Positions 56,455 through 64,000 of a stretch of 64,000 bases of DNA are shown in pieces. A model generated the notes under the pieces. It saw only the letters and a program-made list of their open reading frames with translations. It did no database searches and was not told the DNA's origin. The DNA is from Alistipes sp. (GTDB lineage: Bacteria > Bacteroidota > Bacteroidia > Bacteroidales > Rikenellaceae). The stretch covers positions 62,001-126,000 of the forward strand of contig JAHHQL010000002.1 of the NCBI GenBank assembly GCA_020026415.1, read 5' to 3'. Within the stretch, counting starts at the first letter, position 1; each line of letters opens with the position of its first letter. A program made the position numbers and the translations under genes.

Positions 56455-57579
56455 ATGAAAAAAGCATTGTTAGCACTGCTCATGGCCGGCATGGTATGTT
56501 TCCTGCCCGCATGCTCGGATGATGATGATCCCGTTACTCCGCCGACGGAACAAGGTGGTGATGAAGGTGAAACCGGTAATGAAGGTGGCGAAACCCCCGA
56601 ATCTGAGAAAACGTTGCAGATCATCGGTCTGGATGTTCCTGCCAGTGTAACCATCGGCGAAACACTCGAAATCAAAGGTGCCGAATTTCCCGAAGGTCTC
56701 GAAATCAGTCTGGTTTCCGAAACGGACGAAACCGTTAAATTCAATCTGACGTATGCCCCCACTGCTTCGGGTTTGAGTTGTACGTTGCCCGCCGAGGTTG
56801 TTGCCGGTAAATACAAGGTTGTTTTTGCCGCCAAAGGATTCCTCGATCTGGTGTGGAAGAACCTGTTGGAGGTGATTGCTCCCGCGCCCGCAAAACGCAC
56901 GAAGAGCATTACGCTGAACATCGTGATGGGTGCCGATCAGATGCCGATCCGTCAGACCGTATATGAATATGCTTCGGCCGAGGATCGCTATCCTTCGGTT
57001 TTGAGCGAGTCCTATACCATGGAAGAGGTCGTGATGACCTACAATATGACTTTCGATAAGAATGTCATCAGTGGTGTCAATCAGGAGCAACTCATTAACG
57101 GTGATATCAAGAGTTTCGCTCTCACGCTGGAGAACAATAACGTCAAGGAGAGTACCTACACCAAGCAGAAGAGTGCAGGCGACAAGGTTTACAACCGTAC
57201 TTGGGAATATACTCCCGAAGGAGTTTGCAATTCGGTAAATGAGTTGTTCGAGACTCCCATGACCGATCTGTTTATCTTCGACAAGGCCGCACAGAAGAAC
57301 AATCCCGCAGGTATTGATGCCGGTTTGTTACTCTTCGAGTATGCCGCCGGCAGCATCGGTAAGGGTGCAGGTCAGAAATATGACCTCACGGCAGGCATTC
57401 TGCTCGGTTGCACCGGTACGAGAATGGAGATGTTGCCCTCAAGCATCAACACGTCGGGAAATCCCGTTGATGTCACCTATGAGGCCGATGCCGAAGGTTA
57501 CATCACCAAGATCGGTTGGAGCGAGATGGAAACCATGGGTGCCGACATGCAGATTGTAATCGAATACGAGAATCTGTAA
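56455..57579 (+). CDS. Lipoprotein of unknown function, last gene of the SusC operon
   Basis: A 374-residue lipoprotein (Cys20, FLPAC) with a long acidic linker (SDDDDPVTPPTEQGGDEGE and onward to about residue 53). Residues 55-145 look like an Ig/IPT-type beta-sandwich (GLDVPASVTIGETLEIKGAEFP). The rest is a beta-rich domain not recognised, with DVTYEADAEGYITKIGW near the end. The acidic linker after Cys favours surface display. It lies 32 bases after the second TlpA-like gene, and a strong terminator follows. It may bind cargo on the surface. Confidence 0.7.
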   Translation: MKKALLALLMAGMVCFLPACSDDDDPVTPPTEQGGDEGETGNEGGETPESEKTLQIIGLDVPASVTIGETLEIKGAEFPEGLEISLVSETDETVKFNLTYAPTASGLSCTLPAEVVAGKYKVVFAAKGFLDLVWKNLLEVIAPAPAKRTKSITLNIVMGADQMPIRQTVYEYASAEDRYPSVLSESYTMEEVVMTYNMTFDKNVISGVNQEQLINGDIKSFALTLENNNVKESTYTKQKSAGDKVYNRTWEYTPEGVCNSVNELFETPMTDLFIFDKAAQKNNPAGIDAGLLLFEYAAGSIGKGAGQKYDLTAGILLGCTGTRMEMLPSSINTSGNPVDVTYEADAEGYITKIGWSEMETMGADMQIVIEYENL

Positions 57580-57604
57580 TCGGACAGATTTCACCCGATG
57601 ATAG

Positions 57605-57639
57605 AGCGGAGAGACTTAATGGGTCTCTCCGCTTTTTTT
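57605..57639 (+). terminator. Terminator of the SusC operon
   Basis: An 11-bp stem (AGCGGAGAGAC with GTCTCTCCGCT) followed by seven T residues, 26 bases past the last stop codon. Confidence 0.9.
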
Positions 57640-58198
57640 ATGCAATATGTACCTTTTATAGATCCTAAAAAAGGATTGGAAGATCCCAAGATCCGTCTTT
57701 TCCGGCAATTGAGAGCCCCTCCTTGGGCGACCTGTATTTTTAGACAGAGTAATATTTTATTTGAAAATGTCGGTTTCTGGGCAAATGGGAATGAATCGAC
57801 ATTTATAGAAAATCCTGTTTTGTTTCAGGAGGATGAGACTTATTCAGATTTGATGGTTAATTCAATTTTAGAGAAAGGCAGATATTTATATAATATCTGC
57901 ATCCTGCTTTCCTATAAATGGATGAAATAACTCAAAATATAGGAGGTGTTGTATTCTTTTCTGCCTGTTTTATACATCTATGATCCGTATCTGTTTCCTG
58001 CAAGTCTTTTTGCGAAAAAAATATAAGGCCTGCAATCAGTTGATTTACAGGTCTTATGATGGTGTTCTATGTACTTGGAGCGGGACTTGAATAGGGTTAT
58101 TGAATTACACTCAAAAACATCTTTATTTATTGTAAATCAGTGTAATATGAATTTTTGTCCGATAAGGCAAAAGTAGTGAAATATAGGCAAAATAAGAA

Positions 58199-58222
58199 AA
58201 AGTTTCGGTAAAAGTTTCGGTA
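58199..58222 (+). repeat. Two perfect 12-bp tandem repeats before the integrase
   Basis: AAAGTTTCGGTA occurs twice with no gap, just before the -7 box TATCTTTG. It could be an arm-type site or operator of the integrase. Confidence 0.75.
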
Positions 58223-58229
58223 AAATTTG

Positions 58230-58237
58230 TATCTTTG
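58230..58237 (+). promoter_or_regulatory. -7 box of the integrase gene
   Basis: TATCTTTG, full match to TAnnTTTG, 22 bases before the start. The only -33 candidate, TTTCG, lies inside the first tandem repeat, so repeat binding could affect transcription. Confidence 0.5.
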
Positions 58238-58259
58238 TGTGTCGGTTAACTGTTGATAT

Positions 58260-59726
58260 ATGGCAACTTATAATTTTGAGTTGAACCACAAGCCTACAAA
58301 AAAAGGTGGGTTTTTGGTACTTTTTCGGATAACGGAGCATAAAAAGCACCGTAGAATCCGTACTAACGTGGAACTTGCGTCCCCCAATTTATGGAACCCC
58401 GTAAAGCAGGAAGTGCGCAAATCAGATCCCGATTTTAAGGTGAAGAATGAAGCGTTGAGGCGGATTCGCGAAGAGGCCATGAAGGCCGAGGAAACGCTCA
58501 TCAGTCGGGACAAGAAGGCGACCTCGCAGAATGTCATGGCTACGATACGGGCGGGGCGTCGTGTGTTCTCGTTTTTCGATTTTACGATGGTCTATATGCA
58601 GCGGACTTTGGATGCGGGCGAGTATCGCACCTACACCAAATATGTCACCTTCCTCAATAAGTTGAGGTACTTTGTCAATGGAATATCGCCCGAACAGGTA
58701 CGGAAGATCCCTTCGCGGGGAAAGGCTTTGGAGGAGTATCTCAAAGGCCTCAAAAAGGATCTCCTGTTTGAGGAGATCAACCTGGCGTTCCTCAACCGAT
58801 TCAAGGCCTATCTGAAAAAGTTGCCGAATACGAGAAAGCCCGAGTTGATGTTGCATCAGAATTCGATCAGCAAGATCTTCGACAACTTCAAGAGTCTTTA
58901 CCACAAAGGGGTGGTTGAGTTGCGCGACGAGGGGTTGAGCATATCGGTGAATCCCTTTGACGATTTTGAGTGTGAGACGATCGACACCAACAAGGAAAAA
59001 CTGACCATGAAGGAGATCGAGGCGTTGAAGGCGTTGGATCTGCCTCGGGGCAGTATGATCCGTCTTGCCCGCAATTGCTTCCTCTTTTCGTTCTATTGTG
59101 CCGGAATGCGTGCGGGTGATCTGATTCAGTTGCGGGGAACGAATATCGTGCGTGAGCAGGGCGAATGGCGTGTGCAGTATCGTATGGACAAGACCTCATT
59201 GATGAAAAACGTGTTGCTGTTGCCCGAAGCGCAGGAGATCCTCCATGAGTATATCGACTTGGAGTATCGGACGAATGCCTACATCTTTCCGTTGCTGGAT
59301 AACGATGCACCGTTTGCGCGGGCGTGTTCGTGGGAGGAGAAGGAACAGTTGCCGAGTGAGGTGCGCAAACTTTTGTTGCAGCACGTCAACAGCAAGAACA
59401 GTTTGCTGAACAAGTATCTCAACAAATTAGCCGGGATGGCGGGGATCGAAAAGAAGGTGTCGATGCACATTGCGCGGCATTCGTTTGCCAACATCGCCCG
59501 TCAGAAGCATGCTAATATGTATGACATCAGCAAGTCGCTGGGGCACTCCTCGCTGAACATCACCCAGAAATACCTCTCGAAGTTCGACACGGCAAGTCAG
59601 GACGAAACGATGAGATATGTGTTTGAGGATACAAAGCCTAAGGTCGATGAGGCGGCCTTGCTCGAGCAGTTGTCAGGTCTTACGAAGGAGCAGCTCGCAA
59701 GTCTCATTGCAAAAGTGAAGAAATAG
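58260..59726 (+). CDS. Tyrosine recombinase (site-specific integrase)
   Basis: A 488-residue integrase. An arm-type DNA-binding domain (about 1-100), a SAM-like core-binding domain (about 105-235) and the catalytic domain (250-450) are in the usual order. Catalytic residues are Arg284 (GMRAGDL), His403 and Arg406 (HIARHSF), His429 (LGHSS) and the nucleophile Tyr438 (TQKYLS). The set is complete, so it should be active. It is of the kind found on Bacteroidetes conjugative or mobilisable elements, and its base composition is host-like. The two genes to the right may be its cargo. Confidence 0.93.
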   Translation: MATYNFELNHKPTKKGGFLVLFRITEHKKHRRIRTNVELASPNLWNPVKQEVRKSDPDFKVKNEALRRIREEAMKAEETLISRDKKATSQNVMATIRAGRRVFSFFDFTMVYMQRTLDAGEYRTYTKYVTFLNKLRYFVNGISPEQVRKIPSRGKALEEYLKGLKKDLLFEEINLAFLNRFKAYLKKLPNTRKPELMLHQNSISKIFDNFKSLYHKGVVELRDEGLSISVNPFDDFECETIDTNKEKLTMKEIEALKALDLPRGSMIRLARNCFLFSFYCAGMRAGDLIQLRGTNIVREQGEWRVQYRMDKTSLMKNVLLLPEAQEILHEYIDLEYRTNAYIFPLLDNDAPFARACSWEEKEQLPSEVRKLLLQHVNSKNSLLNKYLNKLAGMAGIEKKVSMHIARHSFANIARQKHANMYDISKSLGHSSLNITQKYLSKFDTASQDETMRYVFEDTKPKVDEAALLEQLSGLTKEQLASLIAKVKK

Positions 59727-59787
59727 TGTAGCCCCTTTAATGTGGAACAAAAGCATAAGCGTAGGATATGTTTGTAGTGTTATAGAA

Positions 59788-60606
59788 ATGGACAATTATC
59801 GTAATTTTGTTGAAAGAATGGATCTTGCAGAATTGATCGCCTATAATGATGATAACGGCCTCGAAGGCATGGAGGAGAACTGTGTCGAAAAGATTAGAAA
59901 CTTGATCGAGTATTATGACTTTGGTGCAAATGTCAATACGCTCCTTGAGCAGTTCTTAACGAATGATTCTGATTGTTTTATCGTTGAAGAGGATCACTCC
60001 TATGACTATCTGAATTGGATTGATCTTATTTCGTTCTTAAGAGATGCAAGAACTAATTCAGCTAAGGTGAAGATGAGTTTCCTTAAGACGGACAGTGCTC
60101 CTAAATTTAAATTGGAAGATCGTTTTGTTGCGCGACTTTTACAATTGGCAGAAGCAGAATTATTTGATGTCCGTAAAGAGGTATATCGGGTAAAGTTGCA
60201 TATCAAACTGGAGGCAGGTAAACCTTGTCGGGATGATCAGTTGGAAAAAATCCATGCTTTTGAGAATAGACTTGCAGAAACTTCTCACAAGGAGAATCGG
60301 CCGAATAATGCAAAACTTGGCAGAATGGCAAGTCATATCTTAATGTATTTTAAGCGTTTCGGACTTGTTGATACTTTGACAAAAACAAAGATTTATGCTT
60401 TTATTTATGATTATCTGTCGATTTGTGGCGTGATTGAAGATTCAAGTGATGAATGGGATTTCCGTGGATCTTATGCCAAAGAGAAAAGACTCAAAATTAA
60501 TGATTGTCTTAAAGCCTTTCGAAAATCTATGGATGAAGAACTGGATCTAAAACAAAGGAATGTAATAAAAGATCGAAAAGTTAGAGCACAAGAAATTTTA
60601 GAATAA
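59788..60606 (+). CDS. AT-rich protein of unknown function
   Basis: A protein of 272 residues from the ATG at 59788. An earlier ATG at 59740 is disfavoured because a TATGTTTG -7 box (59767-59774) lies between them. The protein is helical and charged, with no signal peptide or membrane segment, and no family is recognised. An acidic N-terminus (NDDNGLEGMEENCVEKIRNL) and a basic C-terminus (RNVIKDRKVRAQ) stand out. Its base composition is clearly AT-richer than the window, as expected for transferred DNA. It lies between the integrase and a helicase, so it is probably cargo. Confidence 0.6.
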   Translation: MDNYRNFVERMDLAELIAYNDDNGLEGMEENCVEKIRNLIEYYDFGANVNTLLEQFLTNDSDCFIVEEDHSYDYLNWIDLISFLRDARTNSAKVKMSFLKTDSAPKFKLEDRFVARLLQLAEAELFDVRKEVYRVKLHIKLEAGKPCRDDQLEKIHAFENRLAETSHKENRPNNAKLGRMASHILMYFKRFGLVDTLTKTKIYAFIYDYLSICGVIEDSSDEWDFRGSYAKEKRLKINDCLKAFRKSMDEELDLKQRNVIKDRKVRAQEILE

Positions 60607-60942
60607 AATGTTAAATTATGGACAATTGACAGATCCTTTCTTTATGTGCATTATTATGTAATTAGATGATTATGATGGATGTACAGGGAAGGGGGCACCT
60701 CTATTTTTAGTACTAAAATCTTTTTCATTCAAAGATCGTTTTATTTTAGTTGTGATCTTATTAATTACTTTAAAATAACGATAAAATGAGGCTGCTTTTT
60801 AAGGAAGATTTTTCTACAATAGTTGCCAAGCACAATGGGAAATGTTTCTTAAAGCTCCAACCTGTTTTTGTTTATATGGGTGTGGATAAACCTGTAAATG
60901 TGCGATCCCGGAGCAGGTTATTGAAAATCAGGATCAATTGGT
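60607..60942. other. AT-rich intergenic region between convergent genes
   Basis: A 336-base gap. A 56-codon frame on the + strand (60786-60956, MRLLFKEDFST...NWFNCP) overlaps the helicase end by 14 bases; it has no support beyond being open. GGTTATTGAA near 60917 also occurs at 58096, in the integrase upstream region. No terminator or RNA gene is evident. Confidence 0.45.
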
Positions 60943-63693
60943 TTAATTGCCCTTGAGTAACTGTTCGAAATCTTCGGGCTTTACTTCGATGCGCTCGGTG
61001 GGGAAGATGGTGGAGGTGGCTAAGGTGGTTTTGCGACACAACAATTCATCTAAGGTTTGGTCAAATGTGCGGAAATGATTGCTTACTGCCATCGGATAAT
61101 AGACATAGACATCTTTGTCCTGCCCGATGCGGTAGGCACGATCTGTGGCTTGATTCTCCTTTGCGGGATTCCAATGTCGGCTGTAATGGATTACATGGTT
61201 GGCTGCTGTCACATTCAATCCCATGCCTGCAGCTACGGGCGACATGATGATTAGATTGAAGCCCGCTGACGATTGGAATTTGTTGATACTTTCTTGGCGT
61301 GATTCCCGATTCCATCCGTGACCTTTGCCGATGGTTGGGCTGTCGCCGTTGATGATCTTGCAGGCGATTCCATAGCGTGTATAAAAAACGCGCTGCAACA
61401 TTTTTTGTGTTTCCTTGCGTTCGGCAAAGATGATGGCTTTCTCTTCCTTCTGTTGTATGTCATCAATGAAAGCAATGGTTGCCTGTAAGCGGGCGGCATT
61501 TGCAATCAACTCTTGACAATCGTGAGCGGAGATAGTCCCATCATAGAGATAGGGATGTTCCGAGACCTCGCGTATGTGCATAATTGTCACCAGCATATTT
61601 GGCTCGATGCCTTGGTTATACGCCTCGATTACTTGTTGGTAAGATACTTCCTGCGTTTGGGGCATATTGACTTCTTTCTTCAACTCGATCTTTTTGGGTA
61701 GATCTTTGGCTACATCTGATTTCAAGCGGCGCATAAAATAGATACCCAAAAGTTCGTGGATTTCATTGCCTAACTTCACCAAATCGACATCTTCATTTTT
61801 AAGCGAATTTTGGAATTTGGTGGCAAATGCCTTGGCATTGCCTAAGAGTCCCGGTACGCAGAAATCCATGATGCACCACAAGTCCAACAAGGTGTTTTCG
61901 ACGGGAGTTCCCGTCATTGCAATCTTGAAATTGCCTTTCAAAGCTTTGGCTGCATTTGTAACCAATGTCCCCGGAGATTTGATTTTTTGCGCCTCATCCA
62001 TCGCAATAATATCGAACTGTACGGCACAAAAGTTCAACTGGGCGTTACGCAGTGATTCGTAGTTTGTTAGGATAATATCGCATTGTTGCATATGGTCGAT
62101 CACCTGCTTGGAAAACTCGCGAGGAATATCGCCCGCCGTCAAACGTACAATCTCTAACCGTGGCTCTTTGAAGAATCTGCGGTATTCGCATTCCCAATTT
62201 TCAAGCAGAGATATGGGCGCAACGATTAAATAAGGCTTGTGTTGCGGATAAGTGCGTGAATGCCAATCTATAAAATATAAGATCTGTAAAGTCTTTCCCA
62301 AGCCCATATCATCGGCCATCAAACAGCCTGAAGCCTTGTAGTGATAGAGGTATTGCAACCATGCTACACCTTCCTTTTGATGCTCTTTCAGCGAAAAAGC
62401 CTTGTCGAGGAATGGGTCTTCATGCAGGGTGTAATGGCCGTCCTGATGCAATTCTTGGCGGTGGACGCTGAAGTCGAGTTCGTCGCCGTTATCCTTGATA
62501 ATAAGTACTTTGTTGCCATCCTTCTTTGTCTCTTTGACGGGGCTTTGAGGCGAGGCAAGTTGTCGACGGGCAACTTGTTCCAAGTAAGTGGCATCCTCGA
62601 TGTCAAGGCTTGTATCTTGGAATGAGACCAATGTGCGCTTCTCGTTGCGTGCAACTTCGATTTGGTGGCGCAATTCTTCGAGCTCTTCTTTGTTGTGAAT
62701 CTCTATGCGGGTTGTTCCGTTTTGAGGCGTTTCCACATTGGCTCCTGCGATCCAACATGATTTGTAGGGGGATACAAACGGAAAGAACTTTGGCTTGTAG
62801 AGTCCAATCTCGACCACGCGCTCGCTATAAAATTCCGACAAATCAAATTGTTCGGGATCGAAATATGCTGTGGGTTGATCGAGCACTTCTTGAAATTCAA
62901 TTTGATCTGCAAACCGACATTTCCGCATTTTGATGGGTTGCAGTCCTTCCTTCTGCTTCTTGTTCAGCACCACGCGTGTCCGCCTGCCTTCATCATCCTG
63001 TAAAGAATAATAATTAGGAATGCGGCGATTGCGTTCGAAGGCTTCGGTAAATCGTTCGCTGTGTTCGATCTCGATATTGGGCCTGAGGTAGATGCCTTGT
63101 TCATCACGCCCGACCTCCAGTTTTACGGTGTTGGGTGCAAAGACCTCTTCGTTGTCCAAATAACTGTCTAAAACACAATGTGCATTTAGGGCTAATTGTT
63201 TTATTTCAGCGAAATTGCGGAAATTATTCTCAAAAGTCTTTTCTGTTTCCTGTAGTGCATTAAACGCATCGACTGCATGAAACAGTCTGTATTCTTCCTC
63301 TCGTAGCAGATAACTCCGTGAGTTGCACACAACAACATTGCCCTTGCGTGAATAAGGGATTAATTCTCCATCGGGTACATGGCTGAGTAATTCGATGCGG
63401 TAGCAGAAATCGGAGGCGTTCAGTAATCCGTCGCCACGTAGGCGGAGCGATTTATCGTATGGTTTCGGCACGCCGAGTATTGCGCGTTCCTCTTGATCCA
63501 ACAAATAGATATGTTCAAACGGGACGATACATTGTCCCTGTTCAACCATGGCATTCCCGTTATCGACTAAGGTCGCAAGCGGGAAATAATAGATGCAATC
63601 ATCAGTGTTGCTCCATTCCGAGAAATCCGTAATGGCCGAATTGTCGGTTACACAAAATTTAAATCCCCGTGGGGTTATAGTCGTTGATAACAT
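60943..63693 (-). CDS. SNF2 family helicase with large unknown N-terminal domain
   Basis: A 916-residue protein. The C-terminal half is a SWI2/SNF2 motor: motif I ADDMGLGKTLQ (Lys467), motif Ia VAPISLLENWE, motif II MDEAQKIKSP (near 566; DEAQ box), motif III TGTPVENTLLDLW, motif V GMGLNVTAANHVIHYSRHWNP and motif VI QATDRAYRIGQ (near 853). The N-terminal 420 residues are not recognised and are far longer than a simple SNF2 module needs. Proteins of this plan act in DNA translocation and several are anti-phage (ZorD, DISARM). It follows another minus-strand gene by 65 bases and stands on a likely island, so a defence role is plausible but not shown. Confidence 0.85.
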   Translation of the reverse strand: MLSTTITPRGFKFCVTDNSAITDFSEWSNTDDCIYYFPLATLVDNGNAMVEQGQCIVPFEHIYLLDQEERAILGVPKPYDKSLRLRGDGLLNASDFCYRIELLSHVPDGELIPYSRKGNVVVCNSRSYLLREEEYRLFHAVDAFNALQETEKTFENNFRNFAEIKQLALNAHCVLDSYLDNEEVFAPNTVKLEVGRDEQGIYLRPNIEIEHSERFTEAFERNRRIPNYYSLQDDEGRRTRVVLNKKQKEGLQPIKMRKCRFADQIEFQEVLDQPTAYFDPEQFDLSEFYSERVVEIGLYKPKFFPFVSPYKSCWIAGANVETPQNGTTRIEIHNKEELEELRHQIEVARNEKRTLVSFQDTSLDIEDATYLEQVARRQLASPQSPVKETKKDGNKVLIIKDNGDELDFSVHRQELHQDGHYTLHEDPFLDKAFSLKEHQKEGVAWLQYLYHYKASGCLMADDMGLGKTLQILYFIDWHSRTYPQHKPYLIVAPISLLENWECEYRRFFKEPRLEIVRLTAGDIPREFSKQVIDHMQQCDIILTNYESLRNAQLNFCAVQFDIIAMDEAQKIKSPGTLVTNAAKALKGNFKIAMTGTPVENTLLDLWCIMDFCVPGLLGNAKAFATKFQNSLKNEDVDLVKLGNEIHELLGIYFMRRLKSDVAKDLPKKIELKKEVNMPQTQEVSYQQVIEAYNQGIEPNMLVTIMHIREVSEHPYLYDGTISAHDCQELIANAARLQATIAFIDDIQQKEEKAIIFAERKETQKMLQRVFYTRYGIACKIINGDSPTIGKGHGWNRESRQESINKFQSSAGFNLIIMSPVAAGMGLNVTAANHVIHYSRHWNPAKENQATDRAYRIGQDKDVYVYYPMAVSNHFRTFDQTLDELLCRKTTLATSTIFPTERIEVKPEDFEQLLKGN

Positions 63694-63758
63694 GACTTGT
63701 TCTCTATAATGATAAATTTCGTTTTCTTGTCCTAATTGGGCTGATTGACCTTTGCAAA

Positions 63759-64000
63759 TTAGTGCGTTTTGAGGTAAAGTTCATCCTCCTCGCTGAGTGT
63801 TTGATATTGATGTATAGCGGAATGCGGTTCTAAATGCATTTTTTCCCTAAACCAAACTTTTAGTCGTTCTTGCCAGTAGCCCATGTGTCTTACGCTTCCT
63901 TCTTCATAGAGTGCGTAGTAGTCGGACTGGATCTGGGTAATAGCCGAATTAAGATAAGTGGTTTTTAAATCATTTACACTTGTGATGAGTTTCTGATTTA
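63759..64000 (-). CDS. C-terminal 79 residues of an unknown protein (runs off the window)
   Basis: An open frame on the minus strand enters from the right edge and stops at 63759. It reads NQKLITSVNDLK...YWQERLKVWFREKM...LYLKTH. Helical, with a basic/aromatic stretch near the end; no family is recognised. It is upstream of the SNF2 gene on the same strand with a 65-base gap, so it is probably in the same operon and part of the same system. Its start and most of its length lie outside. Confidence 0.6.
   Translation of the reverse strand, partial: NQKLITSVNDLKTTYLNSAITQIQSDYYALYEEGSVRHMGYWQERLKVWFREKMHLEPHSAIHQYQTLSEEDELYLKTH

Larger units (their letters stand above)
57640..58259. other. Integrase upstream region, likely recombination site
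   Basis: A 620-base gap. It holds a hairpin AAGGCCTG...CAGGTCTT (58025-58055), an exact 9-base inverted repeat TGATTTACA/TGTAAATCA (58041-58049 and 58131-58139), and, on the minus strand at 58093-58078, TTCAAGTCCCGCTCCA, which resembles a tRNA T-loop and acceptor end. A 110-codon frame at 57598-57930 overlaps the terminator and is not accepted as a gene. Confidence 0.45.

Noticed and set aside
57598..57930. 110-codon + frame after the SusC operon
   Set aside because: Begins inside the terminator hairpin, no start signal and no recognisable domain; could be a gene remnant but not supportable.
58078..58139. Complete tRNA gene near the integrase
   Set aside because: Only a T-loop/acceptor-like segment is present; the D and anticodon arms and the T-stem pairing are missing.
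60917..60926. GGTTATTGAA as an attachment repeat with 58096
   Set aside because: Only 10 bases shared over about 3 kb, so chance is a sufficient explanation.

Overview
The window looks like a chromosomal segment of a Bacteroidales gut anaerobe, most likely Alistipes or a close relative. The evidence is: GC-rich genes (about 55% by eye) for a Bacteroidota; promoters of the TTTG / TAnnTTTG type used by the Bacteroidota primary sigma factor; a Rho with the long acidic N-terminal insertion seen in this phylum; SusC/SusD, BACON-domain lipoproteins and PorT-like barrels; and an anaerobic set (pyruvate formate-lyase, its activase, a flavodiiron protein). The genus is inferred, not proven.

Layout. 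2-10622: 3' end of gyrA, a TPR exported protein, an ABC-F ATPase/exonuclease pair, a PiT phosphate transporter divergent from rho, then an S1/P1 nuclease overlapping a DUF1847 gene. 10693-15706: a GNAT acetyltransferase, the dTDP-rhamnose pair rfbC-rfbD, and a beta-phosphoglucomutase/GH65 phosphorylase pair that turns a glucose disaccharide into beta-glucose 1-phosphate and then glucose 6-phosphate. 16027-20950: a DegP/HtrA protease, the primary sigma factor, and a GntR(YtrA-type)-ABC transporter operon with a near-perfect promoter followed by phased TGTATY repeats. 21047-33198: ung, a frameshifted alkaline phosphatase, a nitroreductase, a tricorn-like protease, der, an MFS-barrel-phoH cluster and pepD. 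33363-38984: a YegS-type lipid kinase, pflB-pflA and a flavodiiron protein.

39141-57579 is an accessory outer-membrane region. It holds two modular BACON lipoproteins, a membrane-bound TPR/helix-turn-helix regulator, a FISUMP-like lipoprotein, and a seven-gene operon: SusC, SusD, DUF4843, PKD-like lipoprotein, two TlpA-like thioredoxin lipoproteins and a final lipoprotein. No glycosidase is present, so a non-glycan cargo (peptides, for example) is a fair guess. The two BACON proteins carry six copies of a module of roughly 110 residues marked by a YYIIAYG-like strand, and part of one gene is a clean 648-bp tandem duplication.

57640-64000 looks like the left end of an integrated element. It has a tyrosine integrase preceded by perfect 12-bp tandem repeats, inverted repeats and a possible tRNA 3'-end fragment. 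After it come an AT-rich gene of unknown function and, convergent to it, a SNF2 helicase with a long unrecognised N-terminal half. The helicase follows another gene cut by the window edge. This is the best candidate here for an undescribed (possibly anti-phage) system, but most of it lies outside the window.

Most operons end in clear hairpin-plus-T-run terminators. No rRNA, complete tRNA, CRISPR array or insertion sequence was seen.
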